The notes under the pieces: generated by a model
What the model saw: only the letters and a program-made list of their open reading frames with translations
Told to the model about the DNA's origin: nothing
Database searches by the model: none
NCBI RefSeq assembly: GCF_041897535.1
Contig: NZ_CP169217.1
Span: 248,001 to 312,000, forward strand
Length of the DNA stretch: 64,000 bases
From: Methylomicrobium lacus_A
GTDB taxonomy: Bacteria; Pseudomonadota; Gammaproteobacteria; Methylococcales; Methylomonadaceae
Reading direction: 5' to 3'
Shown here: positions 1-8,050 of the stretch, piece by piece
Position numbering within the stretch: the stretch's first letter is position 1
Layout: every line of letters starts with the position of its first letter
Program-made: the position numbers and the translations under genes

Positions 1-47
1 TGACGAAGGATTGGTTGGGTAACATGAAGGGTCGGGTTTATTGATAG

Positions 48-338
48 TTACTTTCGTGATTGCCAATAATTGGGTTCTTTTCTCAAGTGCATCACGGCGA
101 TTATTTCAATTCGTTCGGGTCGCGTGCGAAAAATAATCGCATAGGGAAAATGCAATAGCCGACATTTCCTGATGTTGACATCTATTTTTCGATACAACAA
201 TGGATTACGGCATGCTCTGCTAATGGCATCTTCCACGGCTTCAATAAATCGTTTTTCCAGCCCCGCTTGCTGTTGTTTATAAAATATGACAGTTTGTTCC
301 AATTCCGTTCGAGCTTGAGGATGGAAGAAAAACTTCAT
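48..338 (-). CDS. ParE/RelE-family toxin of a type II toxin-antitoxin pair
   Basis: A 96-residue basic protein with the RelE/ParE fold pattern: an N-terminal 'FHPQARTELEQ' strand-helix start and a C-terminal core 'PYAIIFRTRPERIEIIAVMHLRKEPNYW', which is typical of ParE-like toxins. Family members inhibit gyrase or cleave ribosome-bound mRNA; which of the two cannot be read from the sequence. It is translated directly after its antitoxin, with a 4-base ATGA overlap at 335-338. The toxin length is complete and no lesion is seen, so the module looks functional. The alternative call is a generic plasmid-stabilisation protein of the same superfamily. Confidence 0.85.
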   Translation of the reverse strand: MKFFFHPQARTELEQTVIFYKQQQAGLEKRFIEAVEDAISRACRNPLLYRKIDVNIRKCRLLHFPYAIIFRTRPERIEIIAVMHLRKEPNYWQSRK

Positions 339-559
339 AAATAACGTTGTTTGAGATCGGCCATAAATTGCTCGCCGTCAACAAGTAGCGACGGATTGGA
401 ATCTATTTCTCGACAGCGTTTTTGTATTTCTTGCTGCCAGGCTTCCGAAACCAGAAAATCTTCTTCATAATCCAAGCTTTCCAGCAAGATTTCGGCAATG
501 TAGGCTCTCGCTGCCGGCGCAAGTTTTAGCGCTTGCTCGGTAATTGTTTCGATATTCAT
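335..559 (-). CDS. Antitoxin of the ParE-type module (addiction-module component family)
   Basis: A 74-residue acidic protein resembling the 'putative addiction module component' family (TIGR02574 type). It has an N-terminal helix 'ITEQALKLAPAARAYIAEILLESL' region, an acidic middle and a C-terminal 'FMADLKQRYL'. It precedes and overlaps the ParE-like toxin gene by 4 bases, the usual antitoxin-first order that lets the antitoxin be made first. It should neutralise the toxin by wrapping around it. A purine-rich ribosome-binding region lies just upstream of the start, in the bases around 563-570. No operator palindrome was recognised. Confidence 0.8.
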   Translation of the reverse strand: MNIETITEQALKLAPAARAYIAEILLESLDYEEDFLVSEAWQQEIQKRCREIDSNPSLLVDGEQFMADLKQRYL

Positions 560-812
560 AAATGACCTCCATTCTTTTGAGGTTATTTGGATATTTTGTA
601 GATTGGGTTAGCGATAGCTTAACCCAGCATTCGCGGCCTAGATGTGCTGGGTTACGGATGTCGCCTAATAGTATCTACGGCCCTTGTTTAACAAAGTGAG
701 TCCGATTACGCTAATCGGAGCTACGCGGGCTGAGGTACGTAGCCCAATAGAAATATGATGTTGGGCAACGATAAAGCCGTTGCCCAACCTCAAGATGGAG
801 CGTACCTTATAC
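560..812. other. Intergenic region with two inverted repeats
   Basis: No gene is seen in this stretch of about 250 bases. It holds an inverted repeat of the pattern TGGGTTA...TAACCCA at 604-610/620-626, followed by a partial copy of the same motif (GCTGGGTTACGG near 645), so it looks like a degenerate short repeat family. A second hairpin at 760-788 (11-bp perfect stem, 7-base loop) sits just beyond the ilvD stop and may end that transcript. No long T-run follows it on the minus strand. Confidence 0.5.
760..788 (-). terminator. Hairpin beyond ilvD, possible terminator
   Basis: The 11-bp perfect stem GTTGGGCAACG / CGTTGCCCAAC (760-770, 778-788) has a 7-base loop and lies 25 bases beyond the ilvD stop codon. 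On the minus strand the following bases are only moderately T-rich, so an intrinsic terminator is plausible but not certain. Confidence 0.45.
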
Positions 813-2510
813 TCAGTCCAAATTATCCGTCACCGCGCCTTTCGATGCCGAGCTGACCAATTTCGCATATTTCGCCAACACGCCACGGGTGTAACGCGGC
901 GCCGGCTGCTTCCATTTGTCGAAACGGCGAGCGATTTCGTGTTCATTCACATGCAGCGTCAACTCATTGGTTTCCGCGTCGATCGTGATTTGATCACCAT
1001 TTTGCACGATCGCCAGCGCGCCGCCGGTATAGGCTTCCGGGGTGATGTGGCCGACCACGAAGCCGTGGGTGCCGCCGGAGAAACGGCCGTCGGTGATCAG
1101 GGCGACGTCCTTGCCGAGCCCCTTGCCCATTACCGCCGAAGTCGGCGACAGCATTTCGCGCATGCCCGGGCCGCCTTTCGGACCTTCATAGCGGATCACG
1201 ATCACGTCGCCCTTGACGATGTCTCCGTTCAGAATCGCCTGCAAGGCCTGTTCCTCGGCGTCGAAGACTTTCGCCTTGCCGGTGAATACCAGGCCTTCCT
1301 TGCCGGTGATTTTCGCGACCGCGCCTTCGGGGGCGAGGTTGCCGTACAAGACGACCAAGTGGCTGTCTTTTTTGATCGGCTGATCCAGAGGGCGAATCAT
1401 GTCCTGACCTTCGGGGTATGGCTTCACGTCAGCCAGATTTTCGGCCAGCGTCTTGCCGGTCACGGTCAGACAGTCGCCGTGCAAGAGGCCGCGGTCCAAG
1501 AGTTCCTTCATCAACGGCTGAATGCCGCCGATTTCGATCAGTTCGGCCATTGAGTAGTGGCCGCTCGGTTTCAGGTCGGCGACCATCGGCACGTGCTTGC
1601 CGATGCGGGTGAAATCGTCCAGGCTCAGGTCGACGCCGGTCGCATTCGCCATCGCCAGAAGATGCAGGACCGCATTGGTCGAGCCGCCGAGCGCGATGAC
1701 GACCGTGATCGCGTTTTCGAACGCGGCCTTGGTCATGATGTCGCGCGGCTTGATGTCTTTTTTCAGCAATTCCAATACCGCCGCGCCCGCGCGTTCGCAG
1801 TCGAGACGTTTGTCATCGGAAACCGCCGCCTGCGCGGAACTGTTCGGCAGGCTCATGCCCAACGCTTCGATCGCGGAGGCCATCGTGTTCGCGGTGTACA
1901 TGCCGCCGCAGGAGCCGGCGCCCGGAATCGCTTTCGCCTCGATTTCGGCCAGTTCCGCGTCGTCGATCTTGTTGTTCGCGCGCGCGCCGACCGCTTCGAA
2001 GACCGACACGACGTCGAGCTTCTTGTCTTTGTGGCAGCCCGGCAGAATCGTGCCGCCATAGACGAAGATGGCAGGACGATTCAATCGCGACAAGGCGATC
2101 ATGCAGCCGGGCATGTTCTTGTCGCAGCCGCCGATCGCGACGATGCCGTCGAAGCCCTGGCAACCGGTCACCGTTTCGATCGAATCGGCGATCACTTCGC
2201 GCGACACCAGCGAATATTTCATGCCTTCGGTGCCCATCGAGATGCCGTCGGAAATCGTGATCGTGTTGAAGATCACCGCCTTGCCATTGGCTTGATTGAC
2301 GCCGCGCGCCGCATCGTCGGCCAGCCTGTTGATGTGCATGTTGCAGGGCGTCACCATGCTCCAGGTCGAGGCGATGCCGATTTGCGGCTTATGGAAGTCT
2401 TCGTTGGTGAAGCCGACCGCGTGCAGCATCGCGCGGCTCGGCGCGCGCTCCATGCCATCGACGACCAGGGATGAAAAATGACGGGTTTTATCGCTGCCGG
2501 AATTGGCCAT
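813..2510 (-). CDS. ilvD: Dihydroxy-acid dehydratase
   Basis: This is the third step of valine/isoleucine synthesis: dehydration of 2,3-dihydroxy-3-methyl acids to 2-keto acids in the cytoplasm. The protein has 565 residues, the length of the shorter IlvD subgroup. The iron-sulfur cysteine motifs GGCDKNMPGC and GAGSCGGMYTANTM are intact, as is the C-terminal GRFSGGTHG region. The ATG at 2508-2510 is preceded by a GGAA-type ribosome-binding site. The gene heads toward the toxin-antitoxin pair and lies downstream of the SH3-domain gene on the same strand, but no other ilv gene is nearby. Family recognition is unambiguous. Confidence 0.97.
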   Translation of the reverse strand: MANSGSDKTRHFSSLVVDGMERAPSRAMLHAVGFTNEDFHKPQIGIASTWSMVTPCNMHINRLADDAARGVNQANGKAVIFNTITISDGISMGTEGMKYSLVSREVIADSIETVTGCQGFDGIVAIGGCDKNMPGCMIALSRLNRPAIFVYGGTILPGCHKDKKLDVVSVFEAVGARANNKIDDAELAEIEAKAIPGAGSCGGMYTANTMASAIEALGMSLPNSSAQAAVSDDKRLDCERAGAAVLELLKKDIKPRDIMTKAAFENAITVVIALGGSTNAVLHLLAMANATGVDLSLDDFTRIGKHVPMVADLKPSGHYSMAELIEIGGIQPLMKELLDRGLLHGDCLTVTGKTLAENLADVKPYPEGQDMIRPLDQPIKKDSHLVVLYGNLAPEGAVAKITGKEGLVFTGKAKVFDAEEQALQAILNGDIVKGDVIVIRYEGPKGGPGMREMLSPTSAVMGKGLGKDVALITDGRFSGGTHGFVVGHITPEAYTGGALAIVQNGDQITIDAETNELTLHVNEHEIARRFDKWKQPAPRYTRGVLAKYAKLVSSASKGAVTDNLD

Positions 2511-2553
2511 GTATCAGTTCCAGGAAAAATGTTGAAAAAAACTTGGAAGAAAA

Positions 2554-2583
2554 GGCAGCGCTTTTTTTTAGAGCAAGCGCCGG
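2554..2583 (-). terminator. Possible intrinsic terminator after the SH3-domain gene
   Basis: A short 6-bp stem (GCGCTT 2575-2580 read on the minus strand, paired with AAGCGC at 2558-2563) is followed on the minus strand by a T-rich stretch. It lies between the SH3-domain gene stop and the ilvD start, which suggests the two are separately transcribed. The stem is weak. Confidence 0.35.
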
Positions 2584-2594
2584 TTTGATGATTA

Positions 2595-3269
2595 TTAAAA
2601 GGTATCCCAATTGCTCGACTTGCGCCGCCAGCTCAGTTTCGGCAGGATGAAGCCCAACAGCATGCCGACGGCGGCGACCATGCCACCATAGAGGAACCAG
2701 TCCTGTTCGCTGCGGTCCTTCAGCGCCGCGTTTTCACGCTCCAGTTGCTTGACTTCCTTTTCGATCTGCACATAACGTTCCTGATAGTCGTCCCGTTCTG
2801 TCTTGATGCGGATCGCTTCGGTCGAGGTTTTTTTGAGATCGCTGAGTTCGCGCGCCAGCTGGTCGCGTTCCTTGGTCAAGGATTGTTCGAGAGTGGAGCC
2901 GGGCGTCAGAAACTGTTTCAGTTTGATCAGTTCGAGTTTCAGCGCCGCATTTTCGGCTTTTAGCGTGGTGCTTTCCTTGGTGGCCGTTTCCAGTTGCGTC
3001 CGGCTTGGCGGTTCTTTCATCGTGTTGTGGGTCAGGATATAACCCTCGGTGCCGTCTTGCAGGCGAACACGGGTATAGCCGCTTTTCTTACTGATCTCGA
3101 GCACGGTCAACGGTGTGCCCGTCTCCAGCGAGCGTACCACGGCGCCTTTGTTGCTTTCCTCGCTACGCAGCGCGATGATGTGAGTGTCGGTCACATAGAC
3201 TGTCTTGCTGGGCTCTGCCGCGTGGACGGCGCCGATGACCAGCAAGGAAGAGAGGAATAGACGTTTCAC
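2595..3269 (-). CDS. SH3-domain, coiled-coil inner-membrane protein (TIGR04211/YgiM type)
   Basis: An exported, membrane-anchored protein of unknown exact role. The GTG at 3267-3269 is the preferred start: it gives a clean signal peptide (KRLFLSSLLVIGAVHA) and has AAGAG just upstream, whereas the longer TTG option at 3299 puts charged residues first. In order it shows the signal peptide, a bacterial SH3 domain at about residues 20-85 ('RSEESNKGAVVRSLETG...GYILTHN'), a long coiled coil (about 90-190) and a C-terminal transmembrane helix ('YGGMVAAVGMLLGFILPKL') followed by basic residues. That architecture matches the family around E. coli YgiM. It is transcribed with argF on one side and ilvD on the other, with no obvious functional link. 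Confidence 0.8.
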   Translation of the reverse strand: MKRLFLSSLLVIGAVHAAEPSKTVYVTDTHIIALRSEESNKGAVVRSLETGTPLTVLEISKKSGYTRVRLQDGTEGYILTHNTMKEPPSRTQLETATKESTTLKAENAALKLELIKLKQFLTPGSTLEQSLTKERDQLARELSDLKKTSTEAIRIKTERDDYQERYVQIEKEVKQLERENAALKDRSEQDWFLYGGMVAAVGMLLGFILPKLSWRRKSSNWDTF

Positions 3270-3307
3270 GATGGCATCTCTTGGGTAGGTGTGTCGCAAT
3301 TTTAACG

Positions 3308-4210
3308 TTATTTTCCGCAGATGAGAAATTCCAACAAAGCTTTTTGCGCATGCAGGCGGTTTTCGGCTTCTTCGAAAATGACGCTTTGCGGTCCATCGAT
3401 CACCTCGGCCGCGACTTCCTCGCCGCGGTGCGCGGGCAAGCAGTGCATGAACAGCGCATCGGGCTTCGCGGCGCGCATCATTTCGGCCGTGATCTGATAG
3501 TCCTTGAACGCCACTTCGCGCAATTTTTGTTCTTCTTCCTGCCCCATGCTGGCCCAGACGTCTGTGACCAACAGGTCGGCATCACGGGCCGCATCGATCG
3601 GCGCCGCGAAAAACTGCACATGATCGCCGGCCGCTTGGACGATGGCCTGATCTGGCAGGTAGCCGTCCGGGCAGGCGATATGCAGACGAAAGTCGAGCAG
3701 CATCGCGGCATGGATGTAGGAATGGCACATGTTGTTGCCATCGCCGATCCAGGCGACCGTTTTGCCCTTGATGTCGCCGCGCTTTTCGAAATAGGTCTGC
3801 ATGTCGGCCAGCAATTGGCAGGGATGCTGCTCATCGGTCAGGCCGTTGATCACCGGCACCCGGGAGTTCAACGCGAAGGTCGTCACCATCTCGTGACTGT
3901 GGGTGCGAAGCATCACGCAGTCGACCATGCTGGAGATGACGCGGGCGCTGTCTTCGATCGGCTCGCCGCGGCCCAGTTGCGTATCCCTTGGCGACAAAAA
4001 CATAGAACTGCCGCCGAATTGCGCCATGCCGGCCTCGAACGATACCCGCGTACGGGTCGACGATTTTTCGAAAATCATCGCGAGCACCTTGCCCTGCATC
4101 GGGCGATAATCGGAGGCGCGATTTTTTTTGAGTTCGATCGCCCGATTGATCAGTTTCCGGAACTCATAGCCGGTAATGTCGAGCAAGCTGATGAAATGTC
4201 TGACTTTCAT
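3308..4210 (-). CDS. argF: Ornithine carbamoyltransferase
   Basis: Makes citrulline from ornithine and carbamoyl phosphate in arginine synthesis. The 300 residues contain the carbamoyl-phosphate loop 'SSTRTRVSFEAGM', the 'HPCQLLAD' motif and the ornithine loop 'HCLPAHRGEEV', all intact. The start codon overlaps the stop codon of argD by four bases (ATGA at 4207-4210), so the two are translationally coupled. The length is normal for anabolic ArgF. No arginine-repressor box was identified in the short region upstream of argD. Confidence 0.97.
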   Translation of the reverse strand: MKVRHFISLLDITGYEFRKLINRAIELKKNRASDYRPMQGKVLAMIFEKSSTRTRVSFEAGMAQFGGSSMFLSPRDTQLGRGEPIEDSARVISSMVDCVMLRTHSHEMVTTFALNSRVPVINGLTDEQHPCQLLADMQTYFEKRGDIKGKTVAWIGDGNNMCHSYIHAAMLLDFRLHIACPDGYLPDQAIVQAAGDHVQFFAAPIDAARDADLLVTDVWASMGQEEEQKLREVAFKDYQITAEMMRAAKPDALFMHCLPAHRGEEVAAEVIDGPQSVIFEEAENRLHAQKALLEFLICGK

Positions 4211-5394
4211 AGTGTTACATCTTGTGCAGTGTAGTCTTTGATAAGACCGGATAAGGTGGCGGTGAGCAGTTCGATCTGCGCATCGTCGAAGATCAATGGC
4301 GGCAGCAGGCGAATCGTTTTTTCGTTGGTCACATTGATCAACAAGCCCTGCTTAAGGGCCATTGAGACCAGTTCGCCGCAAGGCCGATCCAGTTCGATGC
4401 CGATCATCATGCCTTTGTGGCGAATGTCGACGATGCCGGGAACGTCGCTCAGGCCTTCGCTCAACGCTGCATGGATCGCGCGGCCTTGCTTCTCAGCCTT
4501 TGCGATCAGGTTTTCCTGCTCCAGTGTTTCCAAGACGGCCAGGGCCGCGCTGCAGGCAAGCAGGTTGCCGCCGAAGGTCGAGCCGTGGTTGCCCGCGGTC
4601 AATACCTCTGCGGCCTTGCCGCGCGCGAGACAGGCACCGATCGGCACGCCGTTGCCCAGGGCTTTCGCGAGCGTGACCACATCGGGCAGGATGCCATTGT
4701 GCTGGAAGGCGAGAAATTTGCCGGTGCGGCCGACGCCGGTCTGGATTTCATCGAGCATCATCAAAAGATTATGCTGGTCGCAAATGGCGCGTATCCGGTT
4801 CAGATAATCGGCCGCCGGCACATTCACGCCGCCTTCGCCCTGCACCGGTTCGACCAGGATCGCGACCACGCCGTCATTATCGACCAGGGCCCGTTCGATC
4901 GCCGCGACATCGTTATAAGGCACGCGGATGAAACCTTCGACCAAGGGCTCGAAACCTTGTTGGACTTTCGGATTGCCGGTCGCACTCAAGGTAGCCAAGG
5001 TGCGTCCGTGGAAACTTTTTTCCATCACGATGATCCGAGGAACATCGATGCCCAGACTGTGGCCGTATTTGCGCGCGATCTTGATCGCGGCTTCGTTCGC
5101 TTCGGCGCCGGAATTGCAAAAAAACACGTTGTCCATGCCGCTCAATTCGGCGAGCTTGGAGGCCAGAGTTTCCTGCACCGCGATGCCGTAAACGTTCGAT
5201 GTGTGCAAGAGGGTCTCACTCTGTTTACAGATCGCGCGGTGTACGGCCGGGTGCGCATGACCCAGGCTGCAAACCGCGATGCCGGACAAGGCGTCCAGAT
5301 AGCGCTTGCCGTCGGTGTCCCATAACCACGCGCCGTCGCCGCGCGCGAAGGTCACCGGTAAGCGCCCATAAGTTGGCATGATGTGACTGCTCAT
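4207..5394 (-). CDS. argD: Acetylornithine aminotransferase
   Basis: A PLP-dependent class III aminotransferase that converts N-acetylglutamate semialdehyde to N-acetylornithine; many ArgD proteins also act as succinyldiaminopimelate transaminase. The 395 residues include 'FFCNSGAEANEAAIKIARKYG', the 'LDEIQTGVGRTGKF' aspartate region and the PLP-lysine motif 'LAKALGNGVPIG'. The gene is first in a two-gene argDF unit. About 160 bases separate it from the divergent glutaredoxin gene, so promoters for both must lie in 5395-5567. Confidence 0.95.
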   Translation of the reverse strand: MSSHIMPTYGRLPVTFARGDGAWLWDTDGKRYLDALSGIAVCSLGHAHPAVHRAICKQSETLLHTSNVYGIAVQETLASKLAELSGMDNVFFCNSGAEANEAAIKIARKYGHSLGIDVPRIIVMEKSFHGRTLATLSATGNPKVQQGFEPLVEGFIRVPYNDVAAIERALVDNDGVVAILVEPVQGEGGVNVPAADYLNRIRAICDQHNLLMMLDEIQTGVGRTGKFLAFQHNGILPDVVTLAKALGNGVPIGACLARGKAAEVLTAGNHGSTFGGNLLACSAALAVLETLEQENLIAKAEKQGRAIHAALSEGLSDVPGIVDIRHKGMMIGIELDRPCGELVSMALKQGLLINVTNEKTIRLLPPLIFDDAQIELLTATLSGLIKDYTAQDVTL

Positions 5395-5567
5395 TTCATT
5401 CGCCTGTAAACGAGAAAAACCGGCGCTGATCGCGGCCGGCAGAAAAAAAAGGCTCGATTATAAATTTCTATTGACTATCAGGCAAGTAGCGGCTTAAAGA
5501 TTTGCTTTTTTAATACGCATAATCTTGCTAGAATCAGACCGTTTTCTTTATTTTGAGTGTTATCAAC

Positions 5568-5891
5568 ATGAGTGTGATTGAAAGAATCAAATCCCAGCTG
5601 GAATCCAATCCCGTAGTCCTGTACATGAAAGGCTCGCCCGATTTTCCGCAATGCGGATTTTCCGGCCAAGCCGTGCAAATTCTGGACGCCTGCGGCGCCA
5701 AATATGCTTATGTGAATATTTTTGAAGATCCCGAACTGCGGGAGGCGTTGAAAAGCTATTCGAATTGGCCGACCTATCCGCAGCTTTATATCGCGGGCGA
5801 ACTGGTCGGCGGCTGCGACATCATGACCGACTTATATCAAAAGGGCGAACTGGCTAAAATGCTCGACGCCGTCGCTTCCGTTGCTGAATAA
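5568..5891 (+). CDS. grxD: Monothiol glutaredoxin
   Basis: A CGFS-type monothiol glutaredoxin that carries a [2Fe-2S] cluster between subunits with glutathione and delivers it during iron-sulfur protein assembly. The CGFS active-site motif is at residues 29-32, followed by the conserved 'SNWPTYPQLYIAGELVGGCDI' segment. The ATG at 5568 gives the normal 107 residues. A TTG 15 bases upstream is in frame but would add an atypical leader. The gene stands alone. Confidence 0.95.
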   Translation: MSVIERIKSQLESNPVVLYMKGSPDFPQCGFSGQAVQILDACGAKYAYVNIFEDPELREALKSYSNWPTYPQLYIAGELVGGCDIMTDLYQKGELAKMLDAVASVAE

Positions 5892-6061
5892 GTTTCAGGC
5901 TTTATTCATTCCCAGCAAAGTCCCGGCGGTTCGGCAGAATCTGACCGGGGCTCTGTTCCCGCCTTTTTACCGGCGTCATCTTCAACCCGTTTCCGTCTGA
6001 GTTGACCAAGCCGGCGTCGGGTCACGAATCCGCCGTGCTGAGTGTTTGTAAAGGAAAGTGC

Positions 6062-7957
6062 ATGAAATTCGGGGCAAGCAGAATACAGGGCTTATTTGTC
6101 TTCCTGCTGTTGGTGGTGGTTGCCGATCTGCATGCGGCTGATCAGCCGCCGCTTGCGCCGGGTTATGGCAATCTGCAATTCGCTTTGCCGGAGCCCGGCA
6201 CTTACCAATTGCCGCCCTTGGGCGAGGCCGCCGACGGCAACGTGCTGGACAGCCACGGCAAGGCGATCAAATTGCATGATCTGCTGGGCGACAAGATCGT
6301 GTTGCTCAGCTTCGTTTATTCGACCTGCAACGATGTGAACGGCTGTCCGCTGGCGACCGCCGTGCTGCATAAGATCAAACAACGTTTAGCCAAAGAAACG
6401 GACATCGCGGCCAAGCTGCGGCTGATCACGCTCAGCTTCAATCCCGAACACGACACGCCGGAAATGATGGCGAAATACGGCGAGTCATTGCAAGCGCCGG
6501 GCATCGAATGGCATTTTTTGACCACGCGCTCCGAAGCCGACCTCAAGCCTATCCTGGACGGCTACCGGCATACGGTGCAGAAGGTTTATGACGCCGAAGG
6601 CAAAAGCACCGGCACGTTTACGCACGTGCTGAGGGTTTATTTGATCGATACGAATAAACGCATCCGTAATATTTACAGCGTCTCTTTTTTGCACGCGGAT
6701 ACGCTGGTCAATGACATCCGAACCCTGCTGACCGCCGAACCGAAGAGGGCTGTGCAGCAGGCAGCGGCCGGCAAGCCGGCATTGTACCAAGCGGGCGATG
6801 ACAAATCGCATTATGAAAGCGGCGATTACGAGACCCATTCGACCGCGATGAAGGAGCGTCAGGGCAAGGCAATCGATCTTCTGGCGCTCGCCCGGAAGCC
6901 GATGTTAGGCTTGCCGCGCGTGCCGGTCCCGGGTGACAATCCGTTGACCGCCGCCAAAATCAGCCTGGGCCGAAAACTGTTCTATGACCGCCGACTGTCG
7001 CTGAACAAGACCTTTTCCTGCGCGATGTGCCATATACCCGAGCAGGGTTTCACCAGCAACGAGATGGCGACGGCGGTCGGCGTCGAGGGGCGCAGCGTCC
7101 GGCGCAATTCTCCGACGCTTTATAATGTCGCTTACATGCGAACCTTATTCCACGATGGCCGCGAAACGACGCTCGAACAGCAGGTCTGGGGGCCCTTGTT
7201 GGCACACAACGAGATGGCGAATCCGTCGATCGGTTATGTGCTCGATACCCTGGCGCAAAGCCCCGACTACAAAGGTCTGTTTCGAAAAGCCTTCGGCAAA
7301 GGGGCGAGCATGGAGACGGTCGGCAACGCGATCGCCAGCTACGAACGCACCTTGAATTCGGCCGCTTCGCCCTTCGATCGCTGGTATTACGGCCAGGACA
7401 AAAAAGCGCTGGATGAACAGGCGCAGCAGGGCTTTAAATTATTTACCGGCAAGGCGCACTGTTCCGAGTGTCATACGCTTACCTCCAAGTTTGCCTTATT
7501 CACCGACAACGCTTTTCATAATACCGGCATCGGTTATAGCGGAGCGATGCAAGGCGCGAACGAAAAGCGCCGGGTGCAGATTGCGCCTGGCCAGTTTGTC
7601 GAGCTTGACCGCGAGGTAGTGGCGACGGTTTCGGAAACGAAGAGTAACGATCTTGGCCGCTACGAAGTCACCCAAAATCCCCAAGACCGCTGGAAATATA
7701 AAACGCCGTCGCTGCGCAACAGTAGTCTGACCTCGCCTTACATGCATGACGGCAGCCTGCAAACACTCGAGGAGGTCGTGCAATTTTATAATCGGGGCGG
7801 CCAGCCGAATGAAAATTTGGACCCCTTGATCAAGCCATTGCAGTTGAGCAGCGATGAGGTTTCGGCGTTGGTCGCATTTTTACAGAGCCTGACCGGATCC
7901 AATGTTCCCGATCTGGTCGGCGATGCCTATGCCGCACCGATCGGCGATACGCACTAA
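6062..7957 (+). CDS. SCO1/SenC-like domain fused to a dihaem MauG/cytochrome-c-peroxidase domain
   Basis: A periplasmic redox protein of 631 residues. ATG 6062 is chosen because it begins a clean signal peptide ending HAA and has AAAGGAAAG upstream. Residues about 30-220 form a thioredoxin-like SCO domain with Cys89 and Cys95 (STCNDVNGCPL, a CX5C pair instead of the usual CX3C) and the SCO histidine region THVLRVYLID. Residues about 290-620 form a dihaem peroxidase/MauG domain with haem sites CAMCH (320-324) and CSECH (467-471). SCO proteins carry copper or electrons to cytochrome oxidase; MauG/CcpA proteins reduce peroxide or oxidise proteins. The substrate here is unknown. The gene is monocistronic and ends before a strong hairpin. 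Confidence 0.85.
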   Translation: MKFGASRIQGLFVFLLLVVVADLHAADQPPLAPGYGNLQFALPEPGTYQLPPLGEAADGNVLDSHGKAIKLHDLLGDKIVLLSFVYSTCNDVNGCPLATAVLHKIKQRLAKETDIAAKLRLITLSFNPEHDTPEMMAKYGESLQAPGIEWHFLTTRSEADLKPILDGYRHTVQKVYDAEGKSTGTFTHVLRVYLIDTNKRIRNIYSVSFLHADTLVNDIRTLLTAEPKRAVQQAAAGKPALYQAGDDKSHYESGDYETHSTAMKERQGKAIDLLALARKPMLGLPRVPVPGDNPLTAAKISLGRKLFYDRRLSLNKTFSCAMCHIPEQGFTSNEMATAVGVEGRSVRRNSPTLYNVAYMRTLFHDGRETTLEQQVWGPLLAHNEMANPSIGYVLDTLAQSPDYKGLFRKAFGKGASMETVGNAIASYERTLNSAASPFDRWYYGQDKKALDEQAQQGFKLFTGKAHCSECHTLTSKFALFTDNAFHNTGIGYSGAMQGANEKRRVQIAPGQFVELDREVVATVSETKSNDLGRYEVTQNPQDRWKYKTPSLRNSSLTSPYMHDGSLQTLEEVVQFYNRGGQPNENLDPLIKPLQLSSDEVSALVAFLQSLTGSNVPDLVGDAYAAPIGDTH

Positions 7958-7971
7958 AGGAAGCCTGTCCC

Positions 7972-8001
7972 CCGGCTATTGGTATTTCTACCAATAGCCG
8001 G
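7972..8001 (+). terminator. Strong perfect hairpin after the SCO-MauG gene
   Basis: A 13-bp perfect stem (7972-7984 with 7989-8001) closes a 4-base TTTC loop, 14 bases after the SCO-MauG stop. No T-run follows, so it may be a 3'-end stabiliser or a factor-dependent terminator instead of an intrinsic one. It also lies 50 bases before the next gene. Confidence 0.5.
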
Positions 8002-8050
8002 CATTCCGTCCCGGCACTAGAATTAATCCATTAGAATATCAATAGATTAA

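Noticed and set aside
780..1553. Long plus-strand open frame opposite ilvD
   Set aside because: It is an antisense shadow of ilvD: arginine-, histidine- and aspartate-rich with no family pattern, while the minus strand encodes a complete enzyme.
2511..2594. Leader or riboswitch upstream of ilvD
   Set aside because: Only 84 bases are available and there is no leader peptide rich in branched-chain residues and no attenuator-like alternative stems.
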